From an uncultured Fidelibacterota bacterium (GTDB lineage Bacteria; Fidelibacterota; Marinisomatia; Marinisomatales; UBA1611), in NCBI GenBank assembly GCA_913043235.1, contig CAJWLO010000018.1, forward strand, positions 1 through 52,480: DNA of 52,480 nucleotides, in the 5' to 3' direction. Below are positions 37,308-46,376 of this stretch, piece by piece. The position numbers and the translations under genes are program-made. Numbering within the stretch: the first letter of the stretch is position 1; every line of letters starts with the position of its first letter. Under the pieces are notes generated by a model, which made no database searches, was not told where the DNA came from, and saw only the letters and a program-made list of their open reading frames with translations.

Positions 37308-37515
37308 GAATAATTTAATCTGGTTCTATCTTTACTTATTTTGAAATAGGTTGGTCAAATTGCTATCATATATTTTAATAGGGATCTCGGATTGTAATGT
37401 TTTGGTAATAAAATTTAATTTTCCCTTTGTAATAATTTCTATTTTAGATTGCTGAAATCAAATTCTAGTTTATATTTTATTATACCTTTTACCCCCCAAA
37501 TTATCTATATTAAAT

Positions 37516-37539
37516 TAGTGACTACCTTTTTAGTTACTA
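37516..37539. promoter_or_regulatory. Candidate TrmB operator, copy 2 (autoregulatory)
   Basis: TAGTGACT, 8 bases, AGTTACTA, ending 10 bases before the ATG of the TrmB gene. The arms and spacing are the same as at 11920 and 38399. A weak promoter-like pair (TTGCTG at 37449, TATATT at 37471, 16 bases apart) lies upstream, which would put the site between transcription start and ATG. Autoregulation is inferred. Confidence 0.65.
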
Positions 37540-37549
37540 GATGATTTAG

Positions 37550-38350
37550 ATGGCAGATATTATAAAAACCCTTGAACACTTTGGTTTATCAACTAATGCA
37601 TCCAGGGCTTATTGTTCACTTTTGAAGTCTAATCCTGCCACCGGTTACGAGATCAGTTCTCAGGCTAGTATTCCGAGGTCAGCGATCTACAATGTACTAA
37701 ATAAATTAGAAAGTATGGGTCTGGTAAGCGGTATGGGTGATAAACCCAAAAGATATATTCCTCTATCTCCTTCAAGTTTGATCGAACATTTGGAAAACTC
37801 ACACCAAGATTCAATAGAAGAGCTAAAAAATAATTTGGAGCAAATGGAACTGGATGAAGAAGCTTTTGATTTCTGGCATATACACGGTTATAAGAATTTG
37901 ATTCTAAAGATAAAAGAAGCAATAAAAGCCACAGAAGCAAAACTTTTTATTAGTGCCTGGAAGCGAGAGATTGACGCGCTGGATATTGAATTGAAAAGTG
38001 CAGAGGAGCGAGGAGTGGAATTAACAGTATTTTCATTCTGCGCTTTGGATAAAGATTATGGAAAATCTATTACTTATGGTTTGGATGAGAATGCGTTGCG
38101 GAAGGTATGGTCGCCCAAGGTGATTATGGTGGCTGACGAGGTCACCACTATCATGGGCAGTGCCAGATATCAGGATAACAGCAAGGCTATTTTAACTCAG
38201 AATGAGGCTATTACCGATATTGCCACAAACCATATTATCCTTGATATTACCCTGGCCGGTAACAGATTGGGTTTTGATCCCAATCCGGTTGTCCAGCGGG
38301 TCCTTAAACGACCTGATATCCATTTGGACCGTTTACTGGATACAAAGTAA
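37550..38350 (+). CDS. TrmB-family sugar-responsive transcriptional regulator
   Basis: A 266-residue cytoplasmic regulator. Residues about 1-75 are a winged helix-turn-helix (LEHFGLSTNASRAYCSLL ... SIPRSAIYNVLNKLESMGLV). A short coiled coil follows, then a C-terminal effector domain of the TrmB type (FISAWKREIDALDIELKSAEERG; IMVADEVTTIMGS). TrmB proteins, best known from archaea, sense maltose, trehalose or glucose and control uptake and amylase genes. The gene stands alone just before the malQ-glgP-symporter-amylase operon. The dyad TAGTNACT-N8-AGTNACTA lies before it, before malQ and before the starch-binding gene, suggesting that this protein binds it. Confidence 0.85.
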   Translation: MADIIKTLEHFGLSTNASRAYCSLLKSNPATGYEISSQASIPRSAIYNVLNKLESMGLVSGMGDKPKRYIPLSPSSLIEHLENSHQDSIEELKNNLEQMELDEEAFDFWHIHGYKNLILKIKEAIKATEAKLFISAWKREIDALDIELKSAEERGVELTVFSFCALDKDYGKSITYGLDENALRKVWSPKVIMVADEVTTIMGSARYQDNSKAILTQNEAITDIATNHIILDITLAGNRLGFDPNPVVQRVLKRPDIHLDRLLDTK

Positions 38351-38398
38351 ATACCATAATCCAACTTGACTTTATAATATAATATTGTCCAAGTTTGT

Positions 38399-38422
38399 TA
38401 GTTACTCAAAAAAGAGTTACTA
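38399..38422. promoter_or_regulatory. Candidate TrmB operator, copy 3
   Basis: TAGTTACT, 8 bases, AGTTACTA, 32 bases before the malQ ATG and within the 104-base gap after the TrmB gene. AT-rich promoter-like sequence (TTGACT, TATAAT) lies just upstream at about 38376-38388, so a bound protein would sit near or downstream of the start of transcription and act as a repressor. That geometry is inferred. Confidence 0.65.
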
Positions 38423-38454
38423 TATATTTTATTAATCTTGTAACCGTTTAGTAA

Positions 38455-39975
38455 ATGAACTCAGCATTGACTCGACAGAGCGGAATATTGTTGCACCTTA
38501 CTTCCTTGCCTGGTCCATATGGTATCGGAGATCTTGGTCCGGAGGCCTATTCTTTTGTGGACTGCATGAAGGAAATGGGTCAGCGTCTTTGGCAAATTCT
38601 ACCCACCAATCCTCCGGATAGATTATATCATTGCCCCTATAGTGCTAGTTCGGCATTCGCTGGGAATGTGCTCTTGATCAGCCTAGAAGAATTACAAAAA
38701 GAAGGTTTTCTGGAAGATCGGGACCTAGTCGATTTTCCGGAATGTTCGAAAGATCGAGTAGAATTTGATAAAGTCAACCCTGCCCGCATGGATCTATTGA
38801 GAAAAGCAGCTGGCCAGTTTCCAAAAAAAGTCTCAATCAATATGTTAGCAGAGTTTAAGGATTTCTGCATTCAAAACCAGAGCTGGCTGGATCACTACGC
38901 TATGTATTGTCATCTGGCTGAAAAATATAATCATATTAACTGGATACATTGGAGCGCGCCTTTGCGGTCCTGTGATCCAAAAGCAACCCAGGCAGAGTTT
39001 GATCAGCATCAGCAAGAGATTGATCAGATAAAGATATTACAGTATTTCTTTTACCGACAGTGGCAAAACCTAAAGAAATATGCAAATAATAAAGATGTCA
39101 GGATTATTGGAGATATTCCCATTTATGTGGCTCATGACAGCGCAGATGTTTGGGCCAATCAGGAACTGTTCAAACTGGATGAAGTTGGACATATGATCGT
39201 ACAGTCCGGCTGTCCGCCGGATTTTTTTGAGAAAACTGGCCAATTATGGGGACATCCGATCTATGAGTGGGCTGCCCATGAGAGTACACAATTTTCATGG
39301 TGGTTGGCGCGCATAAGCTATATATATAAGATGGTGGATATTATTCGAATAGATCATTTTAATGGTTTTGCGAAATACTGGGAAGTTCCTGCTGTGGATA
39401 AAAATGGAATAAATGGGTATTGGATGGAAGCGCCAGGTGAAAAATTATTGGATACACTTACAAAAGAATTAGGTGTAAAGCCGATTTTAGCAGAAAACCT
39501 GGGTGAAGCAGCTCCTGACGCCGAACCATTATTGAAAAAATTTAAGATACCCGGTATGAAAATATTGCAGATGTCTTTTGGCAATGGTGATAACCCCGCA
39601 GAGATGGATCCCAGAAATGTTGTTTATACTGGTACGCATGATAATGATACAACGGTAGGTTGGTTTCATAATTTCTATGGACAGGATAACCATCATAGGG
39701 AAGGCGATATTCATTGGGAGCGAAAGCATGCTTTGTCTATAATTGGATCTGATGGATCTGAAATCCACTGGGACATGATCAAACTAGCCCTCGATTCACC
39801 CGCGGATACAGCCATCATTCCCCTCCAGGATATCCTGGGCCTGGGTTCGACAGCACGGATGAATACCCCAGGTACTGTTGGGCAGAATTGGGACTGGCGT
39901 TTTGATCCCGACCTGCTGACACCTGATCTGATAGAAAGGTTATTGAACCTGACCACTGCGGCAGGACGTGCATGA
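38455..39975 (+). CDS. malQ: 4-alpha-glucanotransferase (GH77, amylomaltase)
   Basis: A 506-residue GH77 enzyme of normal bacterial length, cytoplasmic. It begins RQSGILLHLTSLPGPYGIGD, the family signature. Catalytic residues are present: nucleophile D300 in IRIDHFNGFAKYWEVP, acid/base E347 in PILAENLGE and D396 in YTGTHDNDTT. It transfers alpha-1,4-glucan segments between maltodextrins, releasing glucose and making longer chains for phosphorylase. It is the first gene of the operon after the TrmB regulator, with a candidate operator upstream, and overlaps the phosphorylase gene by four bases (ATGA). Confidence 0.96.
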   Translation: MNSALTRQSGILLHLTSLPGPYGIGDLGPEAYSFVDCMKEMGQRLWQILPTNPPDRLYHCPYSASSAFAGNVLLISLEELQKEGFLEDRDLVDFPECSKDRVEFDKVNPARMDLLRKAAGQFPKKVSINMLAEFKDFCIQNQSWLDHYAMYCHLAEKYNHINWIHWSAPLRSCDPKATQAEFDQHQQEIDQIKILQYFFYRQWQNLKKYANNKDVRIIGDIPIYVAHDSADVWANQELFKLDEVGHMIVQSGCPPDFFEKTGQLWGHPIYEWAAHESTQFSWWLARISYIYKMVDIIRIDHFNGFAKYWEVPAVDKNGINGYWMEAPGEKLLDTLTKELGVKPILAENLGEAAPDAEPLLKKFKIPGMKILQMSFGNGDNPAEMDPRNVVYTGTHDNDTTVGWFHNFYGQDNHHREGDIHWERKHALSIIGSDGSEIHWDMIKLALDSPADTAIIPLQDILGLGSTARMNTPGTVGQNWDWRFDPDLLTPDLIERLLNLTTAAGRA

Positions 39976-41621
39976 TGGCAAAACAATACGAAATCGCTTA
40001 TTTTTCCGCTGAGATTGGTATTTCCTCCAGTCTTCCCACCTATAGCGGTGGACTGGGTGTGCTTGCAGGGGACCATATAAAAGCAGCAGGAGATATTGGT
40101 CTGAACATGTGTGCTGTCACCCTTTTATACCGTGAGGGTTATTTTAAACAACGTATTGATGAGGATGGGATACAGACAGAAACATATCCGCGCTTTGATC
40201 CCTATCCATTATTGAAGAAATTGGATGTAAGATTCACATTGCGGCTGAGGGCAAGAGATGTATCTATCCAGGTATATCGGTTTGATTATCAAGGCCATGG
40301 TGATCAAATAGTCCCCATTTATTTTCTGGATACAGATGTCGATGAGAATTGCGAAGATGATCGTATCATATCCCTGCGACTTTATTCCGGGAATAAAGAT
40401 CATCGTATTCTCCAGGAAGCTATCTTAGGATTCGGCGGTGCCAGACTTCTGGATGAATTAGGCCAAAAATCCATTAAGAAATATCATATGAATGAAGGTC
40501 ATTGTTCATTCCTGGTTTTGAACCTTTTAGAAAAATTCAACAGTAATATTGAAAAAGTAAAATCAGTATGTCATTTTACTACACATACGCCTGTTCCTGC
40601 TGGTCACGACCATTTCGCTGAGAACCGGGTGAAAAAATTATTACGAGGTCTGTTGCCGGAAAATTTGGAATTACCGTCTCTTGTACAAAATGGACGGATC
40701 CACATGACAGAACTAGGATTATATTTCAGTGGAACTGCCAATGGTGTATCTCAATTACATGGTGGTGTTGCCCAAAAACAGTTTCCCTGGTCGAATATTA
40801 ATTTTATTACCAATGGTATCCATCATTCCTATTGGATGGGCAGCCCTTTTAAAAGGGTGTATGACAAGTACATGCCAGACTGGCGCACAAATCCTGAATG
40901 CCTGCTGAAAGTCGACGATATTGCTGACGATGTGATTTGGAATGCGCACCAAGAAAGGAAACGTTATTTATTGGGCTATGCCAACTCACAGGTAATAAAG
41001 GCGTTAGATGGGGATACCCTCACTATTGGATTTGCCCGACGTGCAGCAACCTATAAGCGCGCTCAACTTCTTTTCTATGATATGGAACGGTTGGAATCTC
41101 TTGGAGCTGGGAGGGTGCAGGTCATTTTTTCTGGCAAAGCGCACCCCAATGATATGGAAGGGAAAGAGGTCATTCGACAGATAGTAAGTAATTCTATAAC
41201 TATGTTTGGAAAAGTTAAGATTATTTTTCTAGAGAATTATAATATTTGGCTGGGGCGGATGATCACCTCAGGTGTAGATGTATGGCTTAATACACCCTTA
41301 CGCCCGAATGAGGCATCTGGAACCAGTGGGATGAAGGCAACTCTGAACGGAGTTCCGAACCTCTCCGTTTTGGATGGCTGGTGGGCTGAAGGGTGCAAAG
41401 ATGGTATTAATGGATGGGCTGTTGGTGACCCTGATAATCCGGATGATGCTTCAGATGCAGATCACTTATATTCTATCCTTGAGAATAGTGTGATTCCAAC
41501 TTTTTACAATGATAAGAAGAAATGGATCTCTATGATGAAGGAGGCCATTAAAACTAGTGTGGATTTCACTGCACATAGAATGACCTTGGAATACAACCGG
41601 AAATATTATCAGGAGGAATAA
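39972..41621 (+). CDS. glgP: Alpha-glucan phosphorylase (GT35), short type
   Basis: A 549-residue alpha-glucan phosphorylase of the shorter bacterial and archaeal type (classic glycogen phosphorylases are about 800). It lacks the long N-terminal regulatory region and begins IAYFSAEIGISSSLPTYSGG. Conserved points are NEGHCSFL, HFTTHTPVPAGHD, the NPLRPNEASGTSGMK-type PLP site here as RPNEASGTSGMKATLNG (K455) and NLSVLDGWWAEG. It releases glucose-1-phosphate from maltodextrin or glycogen in the cytoplasm, complementing MalQ. ATG ATG at its start overlaps the malQ stop; the symporter gene follows after a strong ribosome site. Confidence 0.94.
   Translation: MMAKQYEIAYFSAEIGISSSLPTYSGGLGVLAGDHIKAAGDIGLNMCAVTLLYREGYFKQRIDEDGIQTETYPRFDPYPLLKKLDVRFTLRLRARDVSIQVYRFDYQGHGDQIVPIYFLDTDVDENCEDDRIISLRLYSGNKDHRILQEAILGFGGARLLDELGQKSIKKYHMNEGHCSFLVLNLLEKFNSNIEKVKSVCHFTTHTPVPAGHDHFAENRVKKLLRGLLPENLELPSLVQNGRIHMTELGLYFSGTANGVSQLHGGVAQKQFPWSNINFITNGIHHSYWMGSPFKRVYDKYMPDWRTNPECLLKVDDIADDVIWNAHQERKRYLLGYANSQVIKALDGDTLTIGFARRAATYKRAQLLFYDMERLESLGAGRVQVIFSGKAHPNDMEGKEVIRQIVSNSITMFGKVKIIFLENYNIWLGRMITSGVDVWLNTPLRPNEASGTSGMKATLNGVPNLSVLDGWWAEGCKDGINGWAVGDPDNPDDASDADHLYSILENSVIPTFYNDKKKWISMMKEAIKTSVDFTAHRMTLEYNRKYYQEE
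41611..41616 (+). promoter_or_regulatory. Shine-Dalgarno site deciding a GTG start
   Basis: AGGAGG lies 10 bases before GTG 41627, inside the end of the phosphorylase gene. It is the best ribosome site in the window and supports the GTG start of the symporter. Confidence 0.8.
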
Positions 41622-41626
41622 TACCT

Positions 41627-43417
41627 GTGAGTTCAATTGATATTATTATTATTATTATGTATTTGCTGGCCATTGTGGTTGTTGGTTTGCTTGTGCAGAA
41701 GAAAGCATCTCAAGGGGTTGATTCTTATTTTCTGGGAAACCGGAAACTACCATGGTGGGTCCTGGGTGCATCAGGGATGGCATCCAATACGGATATTGCT
41801 GGGACAATGATCAATACCGCATTCATTTATGCACTGGGGACAAAAGGATTCTTTATTGAGATTCGCGGTGGGGTTACGCTGATCATGGCTTTCCTAATGG
41901 TTTTCATGGGCAAATGGAACCGGCGTTCACAGGTCATGACCCAGGCAGAATGGATGTATTTCCGCTTTGGAACTGGAAAGGAAGGCGACTTCGCCCGCAT
42001 TATCAGTGCAATTGCTGCCATCGTCATGACAGTAGCAATGGTTACTTATTTTGTGATAGGTGCAGGAAAATTTGTTGGAGAATTTATCGGAATCGAGCCC
42101 ATCTATGCTTCACTGATCATGGTGATTCTCGCCATGATTTATACTGTTGCCAGTGGACTTTATGGTGTTGTGTGGACCGATGTTTTTCAGGGTGTATTTA
42201 TTTTCAGTCTTATTCTTTACATTACCGGTACAGCTATGAGTAACGTTGATCTTCCCCAAGAATTCTTTATTTCAGTTCCCATGGTGGATGGCTCATTTGC
42301 AGCAATAAAAACAACTCTGGCTGAATGGTCTCGAATCATACCACCTAATAAAATGAATATGCCGGAAGACTCTACCTTTGCCATCTACAATTTATTTGGT
42401 ATTGCGATCATGTTTTATCTATTTAAGGTTACCCTGGAAGGTGCCAGTGGTGCAGGGGGATATATGTTGCAGCGTTATTTTGCTGCAAAGACAGACAGGG
42501 AAGCTGGTATATTATCACTCTTTTGGACATGTTTATTGGCGTTTCGCTGGCCGTTGATAGCCTCATTCGCTATGCTAGGTGTTTATCATGGTATCGAAAC
42601 GGGATCTGTAATAGCTGATCCTGAATTGGTACTTCCAACGGTGATCAAAAATTACATTCCTGTAGGTGTTAAAGGATTTTTGATTGCAGGTTTTATGGCC
42701 GCTGCTATGTCCACATTTGATTCTACAGTAAACGCAGGAGCAGCCTACTGGGTGAAAGATTTGTATCATACCTACCTAAATCCTCAGGCAAGTGAAAAAG
42801 ATCTGATGATCCAGGCCCGCCTATCTTCAGTAGGAATCGTAGTTCTGGCCTTATTGTTTAGTTTTACCATTTCCAATATTAATGAGATCTGGGGCTGGAT
42901 CACCATGGGCATTGGTGCTGGTATGTTTATTCCCCAGGTTATACGCTGGTATTGGTGGCGCTTCAACGGCTATGGTTTTGCCATAGGTACAGCAGTGGGT
43001 ATGACCGCCGCGGTCCTGACCAAGACATTTGCTGGACCTATTCCGGAATATACATCATTTTTAATTGCCAGTGGTTCCAGTCTGGTGGGATGTATTCTGG
43101 GTACGTTATTGACCCCTGTAACGGACAATAGTGTGCTGGAGAATTTCTATAGAGTGACCAGACCTTTCGGATTTTGGGGCCACATACGCAACTCTTTACC
43201 AAAGGCTGTACAGTTGAAGGTCAACCAGGAAAACCGCCGGGATATTATTGCAACATTTTTTGCTGTACCCTGGCAGGTGGTCCTGTTCCTGACTGGTATG
43301 ATGATTGTGATGAAGCAATGGTCAAATGTCCTAAATCTTGCCTTTCTTCTGATTTTACTATCGGTCGGGCTTTACTGGTTCTGGTTCCGGCACCTGTCCG
43401 ATGAAGTCAAAGTCTAG
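41627..43417 (+). CDS. Sodium:solute symporter (SSS family)
   Basis: A 596-residue integral membrane protein with about 13-15 hydrophobic segments. Signatures of the solute:sodium symporter family are seen: SYFLGNRKLPWWVLGASGMASNT near the N-terminus, then MAAAMSTFDSTVNAGAAYWVKDLY, the usual sodium-site helix region. The GTG start is backed by AGGAGG ten bases upstream. Family members import glucose, galactose, other sugars, amino acids or vitamins. Its position between glucan phosphorylase and a secreted amylase suggests uptake of glucose or a short maltodextrin; no ABC or PTS maltose system is in the window. Substrate is inferred. Confidence 0.9.
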   Translation: MSSIDIIIIIMYLLAIVVVGLLVQKKASQGVDSYFLGNRKLPWWVLGASGMASNTDIAGTMINTAFIYALGTKGFFIEIRGGVTLIMAFLMVFMGKWNRRSQVMTQAEWMYFRFGTGKEGDFARIISAIAAIVMTVAMVTYFVIGAGKFVGEFIGIEPIYASLIMVILAMIYTVASGLYGVVWTDVFQGVFIFSLILYITGTAMSNVDLPQEFFISVPMVDGSFAAIKTTLAEWSRIIPPNKMNMPEDSTFAIYNLFGIAIMFYLFKVTLEGASGAGGYMLQRYFAAKTDREAGILSLFWTCLLAFRWPLIASFAMLGVYHGIETGSVIADPELVLPTVIKNYIPVGVKGFLIAGFMAAAMSTFDSTVNAGAAYWVKDLYHTYLNPQASEKDLMIQARLSSVGIVVLALLFSFTISNINEIWGWITMGIGAGMFIPQVIRWYWWRFNGYGFAIGTAVGMTAAVLTKTFAGPIPEYTSFLIASGSSLVGCILGTLLTPVTDNSVLENFYRVTRPFGFWGHIRNSLPKAVQLKVNQENRRDIIATFFAVPWQVVLFLTGMMIVMKQWSNVLNLAFLLILLSVGLYWFWFRHLSDEVKV

Positions 43418-43443
43418 CATTTTACCTTAATAATTCATACAAT

Positions 43444-46347
43444 ATGCAAGCCTTTACCAATATGGGATTAGTTGGTTTCTTTTGTTTTGTATTTTTACAC
43501 CCTCTGGTTGCTGACGTAGTCTACTCTGAACCAACATTTTCTACCGAATGGGATTCTATCACTGTCTATTTTGACGCAACGGAAGGTGACCAGGGTCTCA
43601 TGGGTTATACCGGAGACGTTTGGGCTCATACCGGTGTCATAACGGTTAACAGTAGTAATCCCAATGATTGGAAATATGTAAAGACCAATTGGGGCCAAAA
43701 CACCAATGAGACGCAATTAACTCCATTGGATAATGACTTGTGGAAATTGGAAATTGGTTTTCCACATGATTATTATGGAGCTCCTAGTGGAGAACAAATT
43801 CACCAATTAGCCTTTGTGTTTCGTAATCACGATGGTAGTGTTTCTGGCAGAGATGTTGGCGGTGCAGATATTTTTCTAGATCTATATGAGCCTGGAATAA
43901 CGGCAATTATTGTTACCCCCGAAGTAAATAATACTTTTGGAGATCCAAGACGGGAACCAATTTTTGGCTTCCAAAATCAATATATTCCAGTTGTTATTAG
44001 TAGCATTCCAATTGGGACCGCACAATTAGGTCTGCAGTTATTTCTAGACGATTCATTATATGTAGAATCATCATCGGATACATTTTCTACGATCCTCGAT
44101 CTGCAGACTATTCTCCCAGGTATGCATAAAGTAACAGCTGTAGCTATTGATACAGGCGGATTGTTGGATAGTGCGGACTTTTATTTGATGGTTCACGGAT
44201 ATCCCTTGGAAAATCAGCGTCCGCCAGATATGCAAGATGGTATCAATTACAATACTGATGGATCTGTTTCATTATCATTATTTGCGCCACACAAAGATTT
44301 TGTCTATGTGATTGGAGATTTTAATGATTGGAGAATAGATGAAAACTACTATATGCAAAAAGATTTCGGCTCTTATGATTCTGTTCATTACTGGCTCACA
44401 TTAGACAGCCTTATTTCTGGGACAGAATATGCATTTCAGTATTTAGTGGACGGGGAGATCCGTATTGCCGATCCGTATACAGATAAAGTACTGGATAAAT
44501 GGAATGATCAATATATTCCCAGCCAGACTTTTCCAAATCTGGCACCGTATCCATACGGGAAAACTGACCATATTGTGTCTGTATTGCAAACCGGTCAAAC
44601 ATTCTTTCCATGGCAATTTGACAATGTATTTGTTCGACCAAAAAAAGAAGAATTAATTATATATGAATTGTTGGTTCGAGATTTTCTTTCTCGCAGTGAT
44701 TTTCAAACCCTTATAGATACATTGAATTACTTGGAAAATTTGGGTATAAATGCAATAGAACTACTGCCATTCAATGAATTTGAAGGTAATTCTAGCTGGG
44801 GATATAATACTTCGTTTTACTTTGCTCCTGATAAATATTATGGTCCAAAGGAAGAATTAAAATTATTTATTGATGAATGTCACCGCAGAGGAATTGCGGT
44901 CATAATGGATATTGTTTTAAATCATACCTACAGCCAATCACCGTTCGTCCGTTTATACAATGAAGGGGAGTGGGGCTCTCCCACAATAGAAAACCCTTGG
45001 TACAACACACAATCCAATTTTTCAAACCCAGATGCCCAATGGGGGAATGATCTGAATCATGAGAGTATTCATACTCAGACGCTTGTTGATCGGGTGAACC
45101 GATACTGGATAGAAGAATATAAGTTAGATGGTTTTCGATTTGACTTTACTAAAGGATTTGGAAACAATATCAAAGGATCAGATGATCTCTGGGGAAGTAA
45201 TTATGATGCAGACCGTATACGATTATTGAAACGTATGGCGGACGAAATCTGGGAATATGATTCAACAGCCTATGTTATCCTTGAACATTTAGCGGAAAAT
45301 TCGGAAGAACGGGTGCTCGAAAATTATGGGATGTTGCTCTGGGGGAATTCTAACTATAATTATGCAGAAGCCGCGATGGGCTACCACACCAATGGTAAAT
45401 CTGATTTTTCTTGGGGATATTATGGAACAAGAGGGTGGAACAATCCTCACCTGGTTACATATTTTGAAAGCCATGATGAAGAGCGACTGATGTATAAGAA
45501 TATCTCTTGGGGTAACAGCTATGGTGGTTACAATATTAAAGAAATACCTACAGCCCTGAACCGAATGAAAGCTATTGGCGCTTTCTTTTTCACCATACCA
45601 GGTCCCAAGATGATTTGGCAATTTGGTGAACTCGGTTATGATATTAGTATTGATGATCCCTGCCGTGTTTGCGAAAAGCCAATACGTTGGAGCTATTTTG
45701 AGGATGAAGAGCGACGAAATCTCTATAAAACATATCAAGCGTTGATTGCGCTACGCAAACAATTCCCTGTTTTTCACAGTGGCGAAACAGATGTTCAACT
45801 AAATGTTGGTAGTTCCAGTGGGGGAAAACTAATCCGTCTATCGCATAGTGAAATGAATGCGGTAATTGTTGGTAACTATGGAGTCACATACCAATCTATC
45901 GATCCATTATTCCACCATTCCGGGATGTGGTATGATTATTTTTCTGGAGATAGCATAGATGTTCAAAATGTAAATGATCAGTTAGGTTTGTTTCCTGGTG
46001 AATTTCATATTTATACGGACAGTTTTATTGAATCTCCGGAACAGGGAATTCTAGCGAACGTAAGTGATGGGAATTCTGTTCCCAGTGAATTTGCCCTTTA
46101 TCAGAATTATCCAAATCCTTTTAACTCCACAACAACAATCCGGTTTCGTATAGCGGATGCATATAGTTCGCAATTACAAATATTTGATATCCTTGGAAGG
46201 CTGGTGGACACATTGATAGATGGAAAAATTTTACCGGGCGAATATTTATTTACATGGGATGGATCCAGATACCCAAGTGGAGTATATTTATCCATACTCA
46301 CATCTGGTGGAAAAACATATTCATCTAAAATGATTTTATTGAAATAA
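43444..46347 (+). CDS. Secreted multidomain GH13 alpha-amylase with T9SS tail
   Basis: A 967-residue exported amylase. After a signal peptide (GFFCFVFLHPLVAD) an N-terminal starch-binding-like module spans about 25-150 (DSITVYFDATEGDQGL ... HLAFVFRN-type segment). An Ig-like segment is at about 150-250, then a CBM48-type module (SLFAPHKDFVYVIGDFNDW, about 275-345). The GH13 barrel starts near ELIIYELLVRDF (403). Catalytic residues: D567 in LDGFRFDFTK, E614 in VILEHLAE and D678 in FESHDEERLM. The sorting tail from about 885 has NYPNPFNSTTTIRF. It hydrolyses starch outside the cell, supplying the operon's symporter, MalQ and phosphorylase. Spacing to neighbours is 26 and 29 bases. Confidence 0.9.
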   Translation: MQAFTNMGLVGFFCFVFLHPLVADVVYSEPTFSTEWDSITVYFDATEGDQGLMGYTGDVWAHTGVITVNSSNPNDWKYVKTNWGQNTNETQLTPLDNDLWKLEIGFPHDYYGAPSGEQIHQLAFVFRNHDGSVSGRDVGGADIFLDLYEPGITAIIVTPEVNNTFGDPRREPIFGFQNQYIPVVISSIPIGTAQLGLQLFLDDSLYVESSSDTFSTILDLQTILPGMHKVTAVAIDTGGLLDSADFYLMVHGYPLENQRPPDMQDGINYNTDGSVSLSLFAPHKDFVYVIGDFNDWRIDENYYMQKDFGSYDSVHYWLTLDSLISGTEYAFQYLVDGEIRIADPYTDKVLDKWNDQYIPSQTFPNLAPYPYGKTDHIVSVLQTGQTFFPWQFDNVFVRPKKEELIIYELLVRDFLSRSDFQTLIDTLNYLENLGINAIELLPFNEFEGNSSWGYNTSFYFAPDKYYGPKEELKLFIDECHRRGIAVIMDIVLNHTYSQSPFVRLYNEGEWGSPTIENPWYNTQSNFSNPDAQWGNDLNHESIHTQTLVDRVNRYWIEEYKLDGFRFDFTKGFGNNIKGSDDLWGSNYDADRIRLLKRMADEIWEYDSTAYVILEHLAENSEERVLENYGMLLWGNSNYNYAEAAMGYHTNGKSDFSWGYYGTRGWNNPHLVTYFESHDEERLMYKNISWGNSYGGYNIKEIPTALNRMKAIGAFFFTIPGPKMIWQFGELGYDISIDDPCRVCEKPIRWSYFEDEERRNLYKTYQALIALRKQFPVFHSGETDVQLNVGSSSGGKLIRLSHSEMNAVIVGNYGVTYQSIDPLFHHSGMWYDYFSGDSIDVQNVNDQLGLFPGEFHIYTDSFIESPEQGILANVSDGNSVPSEFALYQNYPNPFNSTTTIRFRIADAYSSQLQIFDILGRLVDTLIDGKILPGEYLFTWDGSRYPSGVYLSILTSGGKTYSSKMILLK

Positions 46348-46376
46348 ATATTTACTGATTGAAAAACAAATAATTT

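Noticed and set aside
37308-37549. The AT-rich gap before the TrmB gene as a possible small RNA or terminator region
   Set aside because: Apart from the dyad at its right end and a weak promoter-like pair I see no hairpin with a T tract and no conserved RNA motif.
45289-45738. A 149-codon open frame on the minus strand inside the GH13 amylase
   Set aside because: It is antisense to the conserved catalytic region; its composition is that of a reverse-strand shadow, with no domain and no ribosome site.
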